Positions 16,656-25,428 of a stretch of 64,000 nucleotides of DNA are shown piece after piece (within the stretch, counting starts at the first letter, position 1; every line of letters begins with the position of its first letter). Under the pieces are notes generated by a model. The model was not told where the DNA came from. It worked only from the letters and a program-made list of their open reading frames with translations, and ran no database searches. Source of the DNA: Streptomyces sp. NBC_00224. Lineage in GTDB: Bacteria; Actinomycetota; Actinomycetes; Streptomycetales; Streptomycetaceae. The translations under genes were made by a program, and so were the position numbers. The stretch spans positions 7,639,001 to 7,703,000 of the forward strand of contig NZ_CP108106.1 of assembly GCF_041435195.1 (NCBI RefSeq), read 5' to 3'.

Positions 16656-18314
16656 TCACCCGAGCCGCGTCAGCTTCGACCCGAAGGACGGCTCGCGGAG
16701 ATCCTTCTGGAGGGCGACCGGGACCTTCGGCGCGTCGGGACCGGTGCCGATCGCCAGCGTGGCCACCACCGCACCCGCCCCGGCCGAGTGCGGTACGGGC
16801 TTGCCGTTGTCCGTGATCCGCAGGGGCAGCCGCTGACCCGGTACGCCGATCGCCTTGAGGTCCTTGGTGGCGACCAGCGGCGTACGGCCGCCCAGACCGT
16901 CGTCCACGTACCCGACCACCTGGCCCTTCTTCACGGCGACGGCGGAGGTCAGGGCGTCGCGGACCGCCACGATGACCTTCTTGCTGTTCTCCTTCACCAG
17001 CGTGAGGCTGTTGCCGCCGTTGGGATCCGGGCCGTCGACGCGCTGGTCCAGCATCGTCCCGAGGATCAACGGCGTCCGGTCGTCGACCGTCTTGTACGCG
17101 GCCCACATCAGCGCGCCGCCCGCCGCTGTGTTGGATCCCGTCTTGATGCCCTTGATGCTCAGCCCGGCGAGCAGCAGGTTGTCATTGTTGTTGTTGATCG
17201 GCTGCGGCAGACCCTTGATCGTGGCGTTCGGCAGCGCCACGATCGGCCGGAAGGCGTCGAACCTCATCACCGCCTCGGCGAGCTTGAGCTGGTCGACGGC
17301 AGTGCTCACGGTCTTGGCGTCCAGACCGCTCGGATCGGTGTACGTGGTGTCGTTCATGCCGAGCGCCTTGGCGGCCTCGTTCATCTTCGCCACGAACGCC
17401 GTCTCGTCACCGCTTCCCGTGGCCCAACGGGCGAACAGCCGGGCGATGTTGTTGCCCGACGGGATCATCAGCATCTTCAGCATGTCCTGCTGGCTGAACT
17501 TCGCCCCGGCCGTCAGACCCTCGATGCGCGACTCGTCCTTGGCCTCGCCTTCCCGTACGGCTTTCTCGTCGATCTCGATCGTCGGCCCCGTCTCGTCCTT
17601 CTTGAGCGGATGCTCCTTGAGGATCACGTACGCCGTCATCACCTTGGCGACACTCGCCGTCGGCACCGGCTTCTGCTCCCCGAACGTGCCGATGCTCCCC
17701 GAACCCTGGACCTGAACCGCGCCCTGGCCCTTCGCCGGCCAGGGAAGGCCGAAGCGCCCGTCGAAGGTGTACGACGCCGTGTCGGCGCCCAGCTTCAGGG
17801 ACGGGGTCGGCAGAGGGCGGACCGCCTGGACGATCACGAAGACCAGGACCAGGAGGAGGGTGATCGGCACCCAGATCTTGAATCGGCGCGCGAGAGTACG
17901 GGCCGGGGTCTCCGGCGGTTTCGGGGTGTTGGTGAGCTCCGCGAGCAGGTCCAGGGGCGGGAGAGGGGCCGCTGAGGGCTTTTCGGATACGGGCGCGGGG
18001 GGTTCGGTATCGGGGGTGGGCGCGGTCGGTGCGGCCGCCTCAGCCGTGCCCCGGGCGCCGAGCGCGGGACCAGCCGTCACCGGTCGTGGCGGCTTCAGGA
18101 CCGGCATGTCGACCGGCTTCAGCGCCACGAACTCGCTCGTGCGCTCGGCGTCCGATTCGTGGGTCGCCTCGGAGGCGTCGGAGGCTTCGGAGGTGCCGGA
18201 GCTGCTGCCCGAACCGCCCTGCTCCTCCGCCCCGCCGCCTACCTCCTCCACCTCACTCGTCGCCTCCGCGTCGATCTTCCGCTTGCTGCCCTCGTCGGGG
18301 GACTGGTCCGCCAC
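16656..18314 (-). CDS. D-alanyl-D-alanine carboxypeptidase (peptidase S11, DacA/DacC type)
   Basis: This ~552-residue membrane-anchored enzyme trims the terminal D-Ala from peptidoglycan pentapeptides. An acidic cytoplasmic N-terminal region of about 135 residues leads to one membrane span (WVPITLLLVLVFVIVQAV). The extracellular S11 domain follows, with SVAKVM (S-x-x-K nucleophile), SGNNIA (S-x-N) and KTGSNTAAGG (K-T-G). All three catalytic motifs are intact. The start at GTG 18314 was chosen for the AGGAAGAG upstream; an in-frame TTG at 18374 abuts the PBP gene. It lies 66 nt downstream of the PBP gene, on the same strand. Confidence 0.88.
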   Translation of the reverse strand: MADQSPDEGSKRKIDAEATSEVEEVGGGAEEQGGSGSSSGTSEASDASEATHESDAERTSEFVALKPVDMPVLKPPRPVTAGPALGARGTAEAAAPTAPTPDTEPPAPVSEKPSAAPLPPLDLLAELTNTPKPPETPARTLARRFKIWVPITLLLVLVFVIVQAVRPLPTPSLKLGADTASYTFDGRFGLPWPAKGQGAVQVQGSGSIGTFGEQKPVPTASVAKVMTAYVILKEHPLKKDETGPTIEIDEKAVREGEAKDESRIEGLTAGAKFSQQDMLKMLMIPSGNNIARLFARWATGSGDETAFVAKMNEAAKALGMNDTTYTDPSGLDAKTVSTAVDQLKLAEAVMRFDAFRPIVALPNATIKGLPQPINNNNDNLLLAGLSIKGIKTGSNTAAGGALMWAAYKTVDDRTPLILGTMLDQRVDGPDPNGGNSLTLVKENSKKVIVAVRDALTSAVAVKKGQVVGYVDDGLGGRTPLVATKDLKAIGVPGQRLPLRITDNGKPVPHSAGAGAVVATLAIGTGPDAPKVPVALQKDLREPSFGSKLTRLG

Positions 18315-18380
18315 TGCTCTCTTCCTTGTCCGATCTGAAACCGTCGTGGCACCGCCCGTGCCACCCGCCACCAACCGGCG

Positions 18381-19853
18381 CTACTTCTTCAGCACCGCCT
18401 GCATGACCGCCTTCGCGATCGGCGCTCCAAGGCGCCCGCCCGCGATGGCGTCGCGCGAGATGTCCATGTCCTCGGGGTCGACGAGCACCGCCACCGCGAC
18501 CGGCGAAGTGCCGTCGCTCTGCTTGGCGTACGACACGAACCAGGCGTACGGGCGCTCGTCGCGCACATCGGCGCCGTGCTGCGCGGTGCCGGGCTTGCCG
18601 CCGACCGTCACGCCGTCGATCCTCACCTTGCTGCCCGAGCCGTCGGTCACCGTGAACTCCATCATTTCCTGCACCTTCTTCGCGGTGGCCTCGGAGACGG
18701 CCTGGTTCAGCACCTCGGGCCGGGTCTTGGCGAGCGGTGACAGGTCGGGGCCGCGCAGCTCCTCCACCATGTACGGCTTCATCACCTTGCCGTCGTTGGC
18801 GAGCCCGGCCGTGACCATGGCCATCTGCAACGGGGTGCTGGTGAGGCTGCCCTGGCCCATACCGGTCAGCGCGGTCTGCGGCTTGTCCAGCTTGTCGGGG
18901 TAGCCGCTCGCCACCGCGCGTACGGGAGTGAACTGCTCCTTGTTGAAGCCGAACTTCTCCGCCGTCTCACGCATCTTGTCCTTGCCGGTCTTCAGCGCGG
19001 CGTCGAGGAAGACGTTGTTGCAGGACCACTGGAGCCCGGTCTTCATCGAGACCTTGTCGCACTGGGAGTTGGGGACGACGTTGCCGATCTTCGTCGTGCT
19101 CTGCGGCAGCTGGTACGGGGCCGGGGCGCCCGAAGGCGCGTTGATGTCGGTGACCGTGCCGTGCTCCAGGGCGGCCGCCGCCGTGAGGATCTTGAAGGTC
19201 GAGCCGGGCGGATAGATCTCCCGGGTCGCCCGGTTGCTCAGCGGCTTGCCCTTGTCCTGATCGAGCTTCTTGAACACCTCGCCCTCCTTGTGCGAGATGC
19301 CCGCGAAGGCCGACGGGTCGTACGAGGGTGTGCTCGCCATGGCGAGGATCCGGCCGGTACGCGGGTCGAGCGCGACCACCGCGCCCTTCGCCTTCAGGTC
19401 GCTGAGCCCCTTGTACGCGGCCTTCTGCGCCTTCGGGTCGATGGTGGTGATGACGTCGCCGCCGCGCGGCTTGACCCCGGTCAGCATGTCGAGCGGCCCG
19501 GCGAGCAGTCGGCTGTCCTTGCCGCTGAGCACATCGCCGTGGACGCCTTCGAGGAACGTGGCGCCCTGCGCCTGCGAGAGGTAGCCGGTGACCGGCGCGT
19601 ACATCGGGCCGTCCTTGTAGACGCGCTTGTACTTGAGGTCGGAGCCCGGCGTTGCCACCGAGCCGGTGATCGGGGCGCCGCCCACGATGATGTTGCCGCG
19701 CGGCTGGGCGAACGTCTCGATCCGCACCCGGCGGTTGTCGGGGTGGTTGGCGAGGGTGTCGCTCTGCGCGAACTGCACCCAGGTCGCCCTCACGAGCAGG
19801 GCGAGCGTGAGTACCCCGCAGAAGACGGCTATGCGTCGAAGTGGCCGGTTCAT
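18381..19853 (-). CDS. Class B penicillin-binding protein (PbpA/FtsI-like transpeptidase)
   Basis: This 490-residue protein has one N-terminal membrane anchor (IAVFCGVLTLALLVRATWVQ). The PBP dimerisation region follows (RIETFAQPRGNIIVGGAPI). The transpeptidase domain contains GSTFKI (S-x-x-K), SCNNVF (S-x-N) and GGKPGTAQ (K-S/T-G-type motif, here K-P-G-T). It crosslinks peptidoglycan. It resembles streptomycete PbpA homologues, but no RodA/FtsW gene is adjacent. It forms a two-gene unit with the downstream carboxypeptidase and is divergent from the LysR gene, sharing a ~120-bp promoter region. Confidence 0.9.
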   Translation of the reverse strand: MNRPLRRIAVFCGVLTLALLVRATWVQFAQSDTLANHPDNRRVRIETFAQPRGNIIVGGAPITGSVATPGSDLKYKRVYKDGPMYAPVTGYLSQAQGATFLEGVHGDVLSGKDSRLLAGPLDMLTGVKPRGGDVITTIDPKAQKAAYKGLSDLKAKGAVVALDPRTGRILAMASTPSYDPSAFAGISHKEGEVFKKLDQDKGKPLSNRATREIYPPGSTFKILTAAAALEHGTVTDINAPSGAPAPYQLPQSTTKIGNVVPNSQCDKVSMKTGLQWSCNNVFLDAALKTGKDKMRETAEKFGFNKEQFTPVRAVASGYPDKLDKPQTALTGMGQGSLTSTPLQMAMVTAGLANDGKVMKPYMVEELRGPDLSPLAKTRPEVLNQAVSEATAKKVQEMMEFTVTDGSGSKVRIDGVTVGGKPGTAQHGADVRDERPYAWFVSYAKQSDGTSPVAVAVLVDPEDMDISRDAIAGGRLGAPIAKAVMQAVLKK

Positions 19854-19934
19854 CACTCTCCGTCGGGCGTCGTGGGGTCGGCGGTGGGCATAGGAGGAGG
19901 AGAGCAGCACTCTGTGCCGTATGTCCAAGTTCAC

Positions 19935-19953
19935 TATCAGTCCCAGATTGATA
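19935..19953. promoter_or_regulatory. LysR-type operator candidate (TATCA-N9-TGATA)
   Basis: TATCA at 19935-19939 and TGATA at 19949-19953 form a perfect dyad containing the T-N11-A core of LysR boxes. It sits in an AT-rich patch 24 bp before the LysR start and about 80 bp from the divergent PBP start. This is the usual place for autoregulation and control of a divergent target. Confidence 0.5.
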
Positions 19954-19976
19954 AAATTGCGATATCGTCGCTGGTC

Positions 19977-20945
19977 GTGGACTTGATTCGGCATCTGGAA
20001 TGTTTTGCGGCTGTTGCAGAAGAGTCACATTTCGGTCGGGCCGCCGAGCGGCTCGGCATGGCCCAGCCGCCCCTCTCGCAGCGCATCCAGCGCCTGGAGC
20101 GCGAGCTCGGCGTGCGGCTCTTCGAGCGCACCAGCCGACAGGTGACGATCACCAAGGCCGGGACCCTGCTCCTTGAGGAGGCCCGCGAACTGCTCGCCGG
20201 CTCCGAGGCGCTGATGGCCACCGCGCGCCGCATCCGGGACGGTGAGAGCGGGCTGCTGCGCGCCGCGCTGCCGCCGGACATCGCGGGCGAGACCGTCGCC
20301 GCGATCCTCGCGGACTTCGCCCGGCACCACCCCGGCGTGGAGCTGGAACTGCGCGAGCTGACCACCACCCAGCAGCTGGCCCAGTTCGCCTCCCACGACT
20401 TGGACGCCGGGCTCATCTACCACCCCTGCGACGTCTCCGGCCTCGAACTGGGCCCGGTGCTCCGCCGCGAAGTGGGCGTCCTGCTGCCGCGCGAGGCGCC
20501 GGAGGCGGAGCTCGACGCGGTCCCCCTGGCCTCCCTCTCCCCGTACGACCTGATCCTCTTCCACCGCGCCGCCGCGCCCGCGCTCCACGACGACGTCCTG
20601 ACCACCTGCGCGCGCAACGGCTACACGCCCGCGGCCGTACGGCACGGCCAGGGCGCCAGTTTCATCCGCGGCCTGATCCTCTCGGCGAACGCCGTCGCCT
20701 TCAGCCCGAGGGACGCGCACCCCGCGCACACCGCCGACCGGGACCCGGACCTCGTCTGGCGCCCGCTTGCCGGGGCGCCGCTGTCGTGGCGGCTGTCGGT
20801 CGCCTGGCCGCGCGGGCGCAGCGACACGGCGGTGAGCACGTTCGCCGAGGCGGCCACGCGCGCGTTGCGGGAGACTTCGGCCGTGAGCACCGAACTGCCC
20901 CCGCGCCCGCTCCATCTGCGCCCGGCCGCGGAGTACTGGCTGTGA
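19977..20945 (+). CDS. LysR family transcriptional regulator
   Basis: This 322-residue regulator has the N-terminal winged helix-turn-helix LIRHLECFAAVAEESHFGRA and AERLGMAQPPLSQRIQRLER, the standard LysR signature. The effector-binding domain runs from about residue 90 (RAALPPDIAGETVAAILADF) to the C-terminus. GTG at 19977 gives the expected short N-terminus; a TTG two codons later is the alternative. The stop overlaps the next start by 4 nt (GTGA), so the serine hydrolase is co-translated. LysR/beta-lactamase pairs are familiar from streptomycete bla systems. Confidence 0.92.
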   Translation: MDLIRHLECFAAVAEESHFGRAAERLGMAQPPLSQRIQRLERELGVRLFERTSRQVTITKAGTLLLEEARELLAGSEALMATARRIRDGESGLLRAALPPDIAGETVAAILADFARHHPGVELELRELTTTQQLAQFASHDLDAGLIYHPCDVSGLELGPVLRREVGVLLPREAPEAELDAVPLASLSPYDLILFHRAAAPALHDDVLTTCARNGYTPAAVRHGQGASFIRGLILSANAVAFSPRDAHPAHTADRDPDLVWRPLAGAPLSWRLSVAWPRGRSDTAVSTFAEAATRALRETSAVSTELPPRPLHLRPAAEYWL

Positions 20946-21811
20946 CCGCCGCCGCCCGCATCCGCGAGGCCTTCGACGAAGCCGGCGTCACCGGCCGGCT
21001 GCACGCCCTCGACATCGACTCCGGCGCCGAGATCGGCATGGGCGGCGACCAGGCGGTGGTGACGGCGAGCGTGCACAAACTCTGCGTGCTGGTCGCGCTC
21101 CACGAACAGGCGGCGGCGGGGCGGGTCGACCTCACGGAGCAGGTGGAAGTCCCGCTGGCCGACCGTGAGTTGGGCCCCACCGGCGTCGCTGCGATGCTGG
21201 ATCCCGTACGGATGTCGCTACGCGACGCGGCGTACCTCATGATGGCCGTCAGCGACAACACGGCCGCCGAACTCCTCCTGGTCCGCATCGGCCTGGACGC
21301 CGTCAACGCCACCACGGCCCGGCTCGGCCTCGCTCACACCTACGCCGTCCACACCTTCCGCGAACTCCTCGCCACCATCAAGGAGGACGCGGGCCCGGGC
21401 GGTGCCCAGGCGCTGGCCGACCCCTGCGTGATCGCCCGGCTGCGGGCGCTGGACCCCGCCCGCACCAACCGCAGCACACCCCGTGACATGACCCGCCTCC
21501 TGAGCGCGGTGTGGCGGGACGAGGCGTGCACCCCCGAACACGGCGCCGCGATCCGCCGCCTCCTGGGCCTCCAGGTCTGGCCGCACCGGATGGCCTCCGG
21601 CTTCCCCTTCGACGACGTCCACGTGGCGGGCAAGACGGGCAGCCTGCCGACCCTGCGCAACGAGGTCGGCGTCATCGAATACCCCGACGGCGGCCGCTAC
21701 GCCGTCGCGGTCTTCACCCGCGCCGCCAGCACCGCCGCGACACTGCCCCCGGCCGACGCGGTCATCGGCACGACGGCCCGCATCGCGGTGGAGGCGCTGC
21801 GGGCCGGGTAG
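20942..21811 (+). CDS. Class A beta-lactamase-related serine hydrolase, no signal peptide
   Basis: This 289-residue protein has the penicilloyl-serine transferase motifs: SVHK (S43-x-x-K46), SDN at 104-106 and a late KTGSLP. The fold order matches class A beta-lactamases. It lacks a signal peptide, beginning MTAAARIREAFDEAG, and the canonical omega-loop E-x-x-L-N is not evident, so true beta-lactamase activity is uncertain. GTGA overlap with the LysR gene shows coupled expression. A cytoplasmic role in cell-wall fragment or ester hydrolysis is as likely as resistance. Confidence 0.82.
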   Translation: MTAAARIREAFDEAGVTGRLHALDIDSGAEIGMGGDQAVVTASVHKLCVLVALHEQAAAGRVDLTEQVEVPLADRELGPTGVAAMLDPVRMSLRDAAYLMMAVSDNTAAELLLVRIGLDAVNATTARLGLAHTYAVHTFRELLATIKEDAGPGGAQALADPCVIARLRALDPARTNRSTPRDMTRLLSAVWRDEACTPEHGAAIRRLLGLQVWPHRMASGFPFDDVHVAGKTGSLPTLRNEVGVIEYPDGGRYAVAVFTRAASTAATLPPADAVIGTTARIAVEALRAG

Positions 21812-21889
21812 CCGCGCCGGACCCTCAACGGGGTGCGGTGACGGGGAGATCGCGGGCCGTCGCCGACGACCATCACACGGGGACACCCC

Positions 21890-23053
21890 CTACGCATCCG
21901 CCACAGAATCGAACTCCACCTCCCCCCGCCCCACCCCCTGCGCATCCGCGTCCACCGACCGGCGCAGAGCCTCGTGGAGCTTCGCGGGGGTGAGGACGCC
22001 CGCGAAGTGGGTGCCGTCCAGAACCGCCACCCAGCCCGCGTCGTACTGGAGCATCTCGCTGAACGCCTGCTTCAGGGGCGCCCCCACCGGTACCCAGGCG
22101 TCCATGCGGCGGGCCAGGTCCGCCACCGTGGCCGGGGTGCCCGCCAGCGAGAGCTCGTCCGTGGAGACCCAGCCGTGCAGCACGCCCGACGCGTCGAGGA
22201 CGACCGCCCAGCGCGCCCCGGCCTCGCGCAGGTGCGCGGCGGCTGTGTCGGCGGGCTCGTCGAGGCGGGCGAGCGGCGGCTGCTCCAGGTCGGCCTCCTC
22301 GACCGTGGTGACCGACAGCCGCTTCAGGCCCCGGTCGGCGCCCACGAACTGGGCGACGTACGGGGTGGCCGGGGCGCCCAGGACCGCCGCCGGGGTGTCG
22401 AACTGCTCGATGCGGCCCTCTCCGTACACCGCCATCCGGTCGCCCATCCGCACCGCCTCCTCGATGTCGTGCGTGACCAGGAGGACGGTCTTGCGCACGG
22501 TCGCCTGAAGGCTCAGGAACTCGTTCTGGAGCCGCTCGCGCACCACCGGGTCCACCGCGCCGAACGGCTCGTCCATGAGCAGTACGGGCGGATCCGCCGC
22601 CAGCGCCCGGGCGACCCCGACGCGCTGGCGCTGGCCGCCCGAGAGCTGCGCCGGATAGCGGGAGCCGAACGTCTTCGGGTCGAGGCCGACCAGGTCCAGG
22701 AGCTCCGCCGCCCGCGCCCGCGCCTTCGCCCGTTTCCAGCCGACCAGCGCCGGAACCGTCGCGGTGTTGTCCAGAACCGTGCGGTGCGGGAACAGGCCCA
22801 CCTGCTGGATGACGTAGCCGATCCGGCGGCGCAGTTTCACGGGGTCGACCGACGCGATGTCCTCGCCGTCCACCAGGATCCGGCCGGACGTCGGCTCGAT
22901 CAGGCGGTTCACCATCATCATGGTCGTGGTCTTGCCGCAGCCCGAAGGGCCGACCAGAGTGACCAGTTCTCCCTCGGCCACCTCGAAGGACAGGCCGTCG
23001 ACGGCGCTCGTGCCGTCCGGATACACCTTGCTGACCCGCTCGAACCTGATCAT
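21890..23053 (-). CDS. Osmoprotectant ABC transporter ATP-binding protein with CBS-like tail (OpuCA type)
   Basis: This 387-residue ATPase has Walker A GPSGCGKTT (residues 35-43), the signature LSGGQRQRVGVARAL, Walker B VLLMDEPFGAVDP and the H-loop LLVTHDIEEA. Residues ~255-375 form a CBS-pair-like regulatory region (RWAVVLDASGVLHGWVSTDE and AGWVAVLDGTHFAGVLTPAK), as in OpuCA/OpuAA, where it senses ionic strength. No permease or binding-protein gene is adjacent. The matching permeases and lipoprotein are at 2086-4452 in the opposite orientation. The gene is divergent from the hydrolase at 23216. Confidence 0.9.
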   Translation of the reverse strand: MIRFERVSKVYPDGTSAVDGLSFEVAEGELVTLVGPSGCGKTTTMMMVNRLIEPTSGRILVDGEDIASVDPVKLRRRIGYVIQQVGLFPHRTVLDNTATVPALVGWKRAKARARAAELLDLVGLDPKTFGSRYPAQLSGGQRQRVGVARALAADPPVLLMDEPFGAVDPVVRERLQNEFLSLQATVRKTVLLVTHDIEEAVRMGDRMAVYGEGRIEQFDTPAAVLGAPATPYVAQFVGADRGLKRLSVTTVEEADLEQPPLARLDEPADTAAAHLREAGARWAVVLDASGVLHGWVSTDELSLAGTPATVADLARRMDAWVPVGAPLKQAFSEMLQYDAGWVAVLDGTHFAGVLTPAKLHEALRRSVDADAQGVGRGEVEFDSVADA

Positions 23054-23215
23054 GGATCCACGCTAGGAGCCACCGTGGCCGTACGCACACGGACCGCCGC
23101 CGGGGGAGTGCGCTCCCGGTCGGCCGGATGGCAGCGGGCGGGGAAGTGCGCGGACCGGTCGGTGTGATCCACTGGGCCGAGCCGGACGTACGACCGAGAT
23201 CAGGAGCCCGCACCC

Positions 23216-24535
23216 TTGACCACCGCCAGCGCGCCCGCCTACCGCCAGCCCGGAACCGTCCTCGTCGACCACCGGTTCGCCGTACCGCTCGACCACGCCC
23301 GCCCCGACGGCGAGCAGATCGAGCTCTTCGCGCGCGAGGTCGTCGCCGCCGGACGCGCCGCCGACCGGGAGCGGCTGCCCTGGCTGCTCTATCTGGAGGG
23401 CGGCCCCGGCTTCGGCGCCCGGCGTTTCATCGGGCAGCAGGCCTGGCTCGGACGCGCCCTGCGCGACTTCCGGGTGCTCCTGCTCGACCAGCGTGGCACG
23501 GGCCTGTCCACCCCGGCCAACCGCCAGACCCTCCCGCTGCACGGCGGTCCCCACGAACAGGCCGACTACCTCGCCCACTTCCGCGCCGACTCGATCGTCA
23601 AGGACTGCGAGCTGATCCGCCGCAGGCTCACCGGCGGCGCGCCCTGGACCGTCCTCGGCCAGAGCTTCGGCGGCTTCTGCGCCACCCACTACCTCTCCGC
23701 CGCGCCCGAAGGCCTCGCCGCCGTCCTGATCACCGGCGGACTGCCCTCGCTCGACGCCCACGCGGACGACGTGTACCGGGCCGCGTTCCCCCGCATCGAG
23801 CGCAAGAACGCCGCGTACTACGCCCGCTATCCGCAGGACGTCGAGCGGGTGCGCCGGGTCATCGAGCACCTCGCCGGCGAAAACACCGTCCTGACCAGCG
23901 GATACGTGCTGACCCCGGCGGCTTTCCAGTCGCTCGGCATCCTCCTCGGCGGCGGCGACGGCGCCCATCAGCTGCACTACCTCCTCGAAGACGCCTTCGT
24001 GCGCACGGCCGCCGGTCCCGCGCTCTCCGACGCCTTCCAGGAAGGCGTGCACGCGGCCCTCTCGTTCGCCGGGCACCCCCTCTACGCCGTCCTCCACGAG
24101 GCGATCTACGCCCAGGACGCCCGCCCCACCGACTGGTCCGCCGACCGGGTCCGCGCGGAGTTCCCCCAGTTCTCCGCCGAGAAGGCCCTCGCCGGAGACG
24201 GGCCCGTCCTCTTCACCGGCGAATCCGTGCACGCCTGGCACTTCGAGACCGACCCCGCGCTGCGCCGGCTGCGCGAGACCGCCGATCTGCTGGCCGCCCG
24301 CACCGACTGGACCCCGCTGTACGACCCGGCCGCGCTCGCCGCCAACGAGGTGCCGGTGGCGGCCGCCGTCTACCACGACGACATGTACGTCGACACCGCG
24401 CACTCACTGGCCACCGCCCGCGCCGTCCGGGGGCTGCGCACCTGGGTCACCGACGAGTACGAGCACGACGGCGTACGGGCGGGCGGCGAGCGCGTACTGA
24501 ACCGGCTTCTGGGCCTCGTACGGGGAGAGTTGTAG
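23216..24535 (+). CDS. Alpha/beta hydrolase, prolyl aminopeptidase-like (S33)
   Basis: This 439-residue cytoplasmic protein has the S33 signature EGGPGFG (oxyanion loop), VLLLDQRGTGLSTP and the nucleophile elbow GQSFGG with Ser150. A large cap domain sits between ~190 and 370. A late YHDDMYVDTAHS segment supplies candidate His. Length and the family-specific DQRGTG motif point to proline iminopeptidase activity, releasing N-terminal Pro from peptides. The start is TTG at 23216 with CAGGAG ten bases upstream. About 160 bp separate it from the divergent OpuCA gene. Confidence 0.87.
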   Translation: MTTASAPAYRQPGTVLVDHRFAVPLDHARPDGEQIELFAREVVAAGRAADRERLPWLLYLEGGPGFGARRFIGQQAWLGRALRDFRVLLLDQRGTGLSTPANRQTLPLHGGPHEQADYLAHFRADSIVKDCELIRRRLTGGAPWTVLGQSFGGFCATHYLSAAPEGLAAVLITGGLPSLDAHADDVYRAAFPRIERKNAAYYARYPQDVERVRRVIEHLAGENTVLTSGYVLTPAAFQSLGILLGGGDGAHQLHYLLEDAFVRTAAGPALSDAFQEGVHAALSFAGHPLYAVLHEAIYAQDARPTDWSADRVRAEFPQFSAEKALAGDGPVLFTGESVHAWHFETDPALRRLRETADLLAARTDWTPLYDPAALAANEVPVAAAVYHDDMYVDTAHSLATARAVRGLRTWVTDEYEHDGVRAGGERVLNRLLGLVRGEL

Positions 24536-24583
24536 GACAGAGGCGGCGCGGCGGCGCCTCGCCCGGGCTCGTAAGCTGCGGCT

Positions 24584-25324
24584 ATGACAGAGCAGTTGGA
24601 GCAGTTGGAAGAGATGCCCGACGACTGGCAGCGGGCCCTCGCGGTCGTCGCCCACCCGGACGACCTGGAGTACGGGTGCGCCGCCGCGATCGCCGGATGG
24701 ACCGACGCGGGCCGTGAGATCACGTATCTGCTCGCCAGCCGTGGCGAGGCGGGCATCGACGGCATCGAGCCCGCCAAGTGCGGCCCGCTGCGCGAGCAGG
24801 AGCAGCGGGCCAGCGCGGCGGTCGTCGGCGTCTCGGCGGTGGAGTTCCTCGACCACCAGGACGGGGTGATCGAGTACGGGACCGGCCTGCGCCGGGACAT
24901 CGCGGCCGCCATCCGCCGGCACCGCCCCGAACTGGTCATCACGCTCAACCACCGGGACACCTGGGGCGGCGTCATCTGGAACACGCCCGACCACCGGGCC
25001 GTCGGCCGGGCCACCCTCGACGCCGCCGGGGACGCAGGCAACCGCTGGATCTTCCCCGAGCTCACCGAGCAGGGCCTCCAGCCCTGGAACGGTGTGCGAT
25101 GGGTGGCCGTGGCCGGTTCCGACTCCCCGACCCACGCGGTCGACGCGACCGCCGGGCTCGAACGGTCGGTGGACTCGCTCATGGAGCACCGCAGTTACAT
25201 CGAAGGCCTCACGAACGACGAGCCCGAGACGTACTGCCGCAGCTTCCTGACCGCCAACGCCGAGCGCGCGGCCGCCCGCTTCGGGGGCCGCCCGGCGGTG
25301 GCGTTCGAGCTGTTCCCCCGGTAG
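24584..25324 (+). CDS. PIG-L family deacetylase (LmbE-like)
   Basis: This 246-residue protein has the zinc-binding block AHPDDLEYGCAAAIAGW (H24-P-D-D27) and the third ligand in NTPDHRAVGRA. TLNHRDTWGG lies between them. The family removes N-acetyl groups from GlcNAc-linked substrates; actinobacterial relatives include MshB and Mca of mycothiol metabolism. This protein is shorter than MshB and lacks its other hallmarks, so the substrate is open. It follows the hydrolase gene by 48 nt, possibly as one transcript. Confidence 0.87.
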   Translation: MTEQLEQLEEMPDDWQRALAVVAHPDDLEYGCAAAIAGWTDAGREITYLLASRGEAGIDGIEPAKCGPLREQEQRASAAVVGVSAVEFLDHQDGVIEYGTGLRRDIAAAIRRHRPELVITLNHRDTWGGVIWNTPDHRAVGRATLDAAGDAGNRWIFPELTEQGLQPWNGVRWVAVAGSDSPTHAVDATAGLERSVDSLMEHRSYIEGLTNDEPETYCRSFLTANAERAAARFGGRPAVAFELFPR

Positions 25325-25379
25325 GGGAGGGAACGGGAGAGTGGAGCGGTCTCCCCTTTCTGCCTTCGGCTCGCCTATT

Positions 25380-25394
25380 CTGACGGTTCGTCAG
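25380..25394. promoter_or_regulatory. TetR-type operator candidate CTGACG-GTT-CGTCAG
   Basis: A perfect 6-bp inverted repeat with a 3-base spacer lies 35 bp before the enoyl-CoA hydratase start, where it would cover the core promoter. Operators of this CTGACG/CGTCAG type are associated with TetR-family control of acyl-CoA catabolic genes in streptomycetes. No TetR gene is present in the window. Confidence 0.45.
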
Positions 25395-25428
25395 CTGGCT
25401 GTCGTCGTACGGCAATTGGGGGCCCGCG

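Noticed and set aside
16642..19215. Long plus-strand frames opposite the carboxypeptidase and PBP genes
   Set aside because: They are antisense shadows produced by high GC at third positions. The minus-strand products have complete catalytic motifs, while the plus-strand translations are low-complexity.
19161..19976. Extended N-terminus for the LysR protein
   Set aside because: The upstream ~270 codons are antisense to the PBP gene, and the LysR helix-turn-helix must lie at the N-terminus, so the GTG at 19977 is used.
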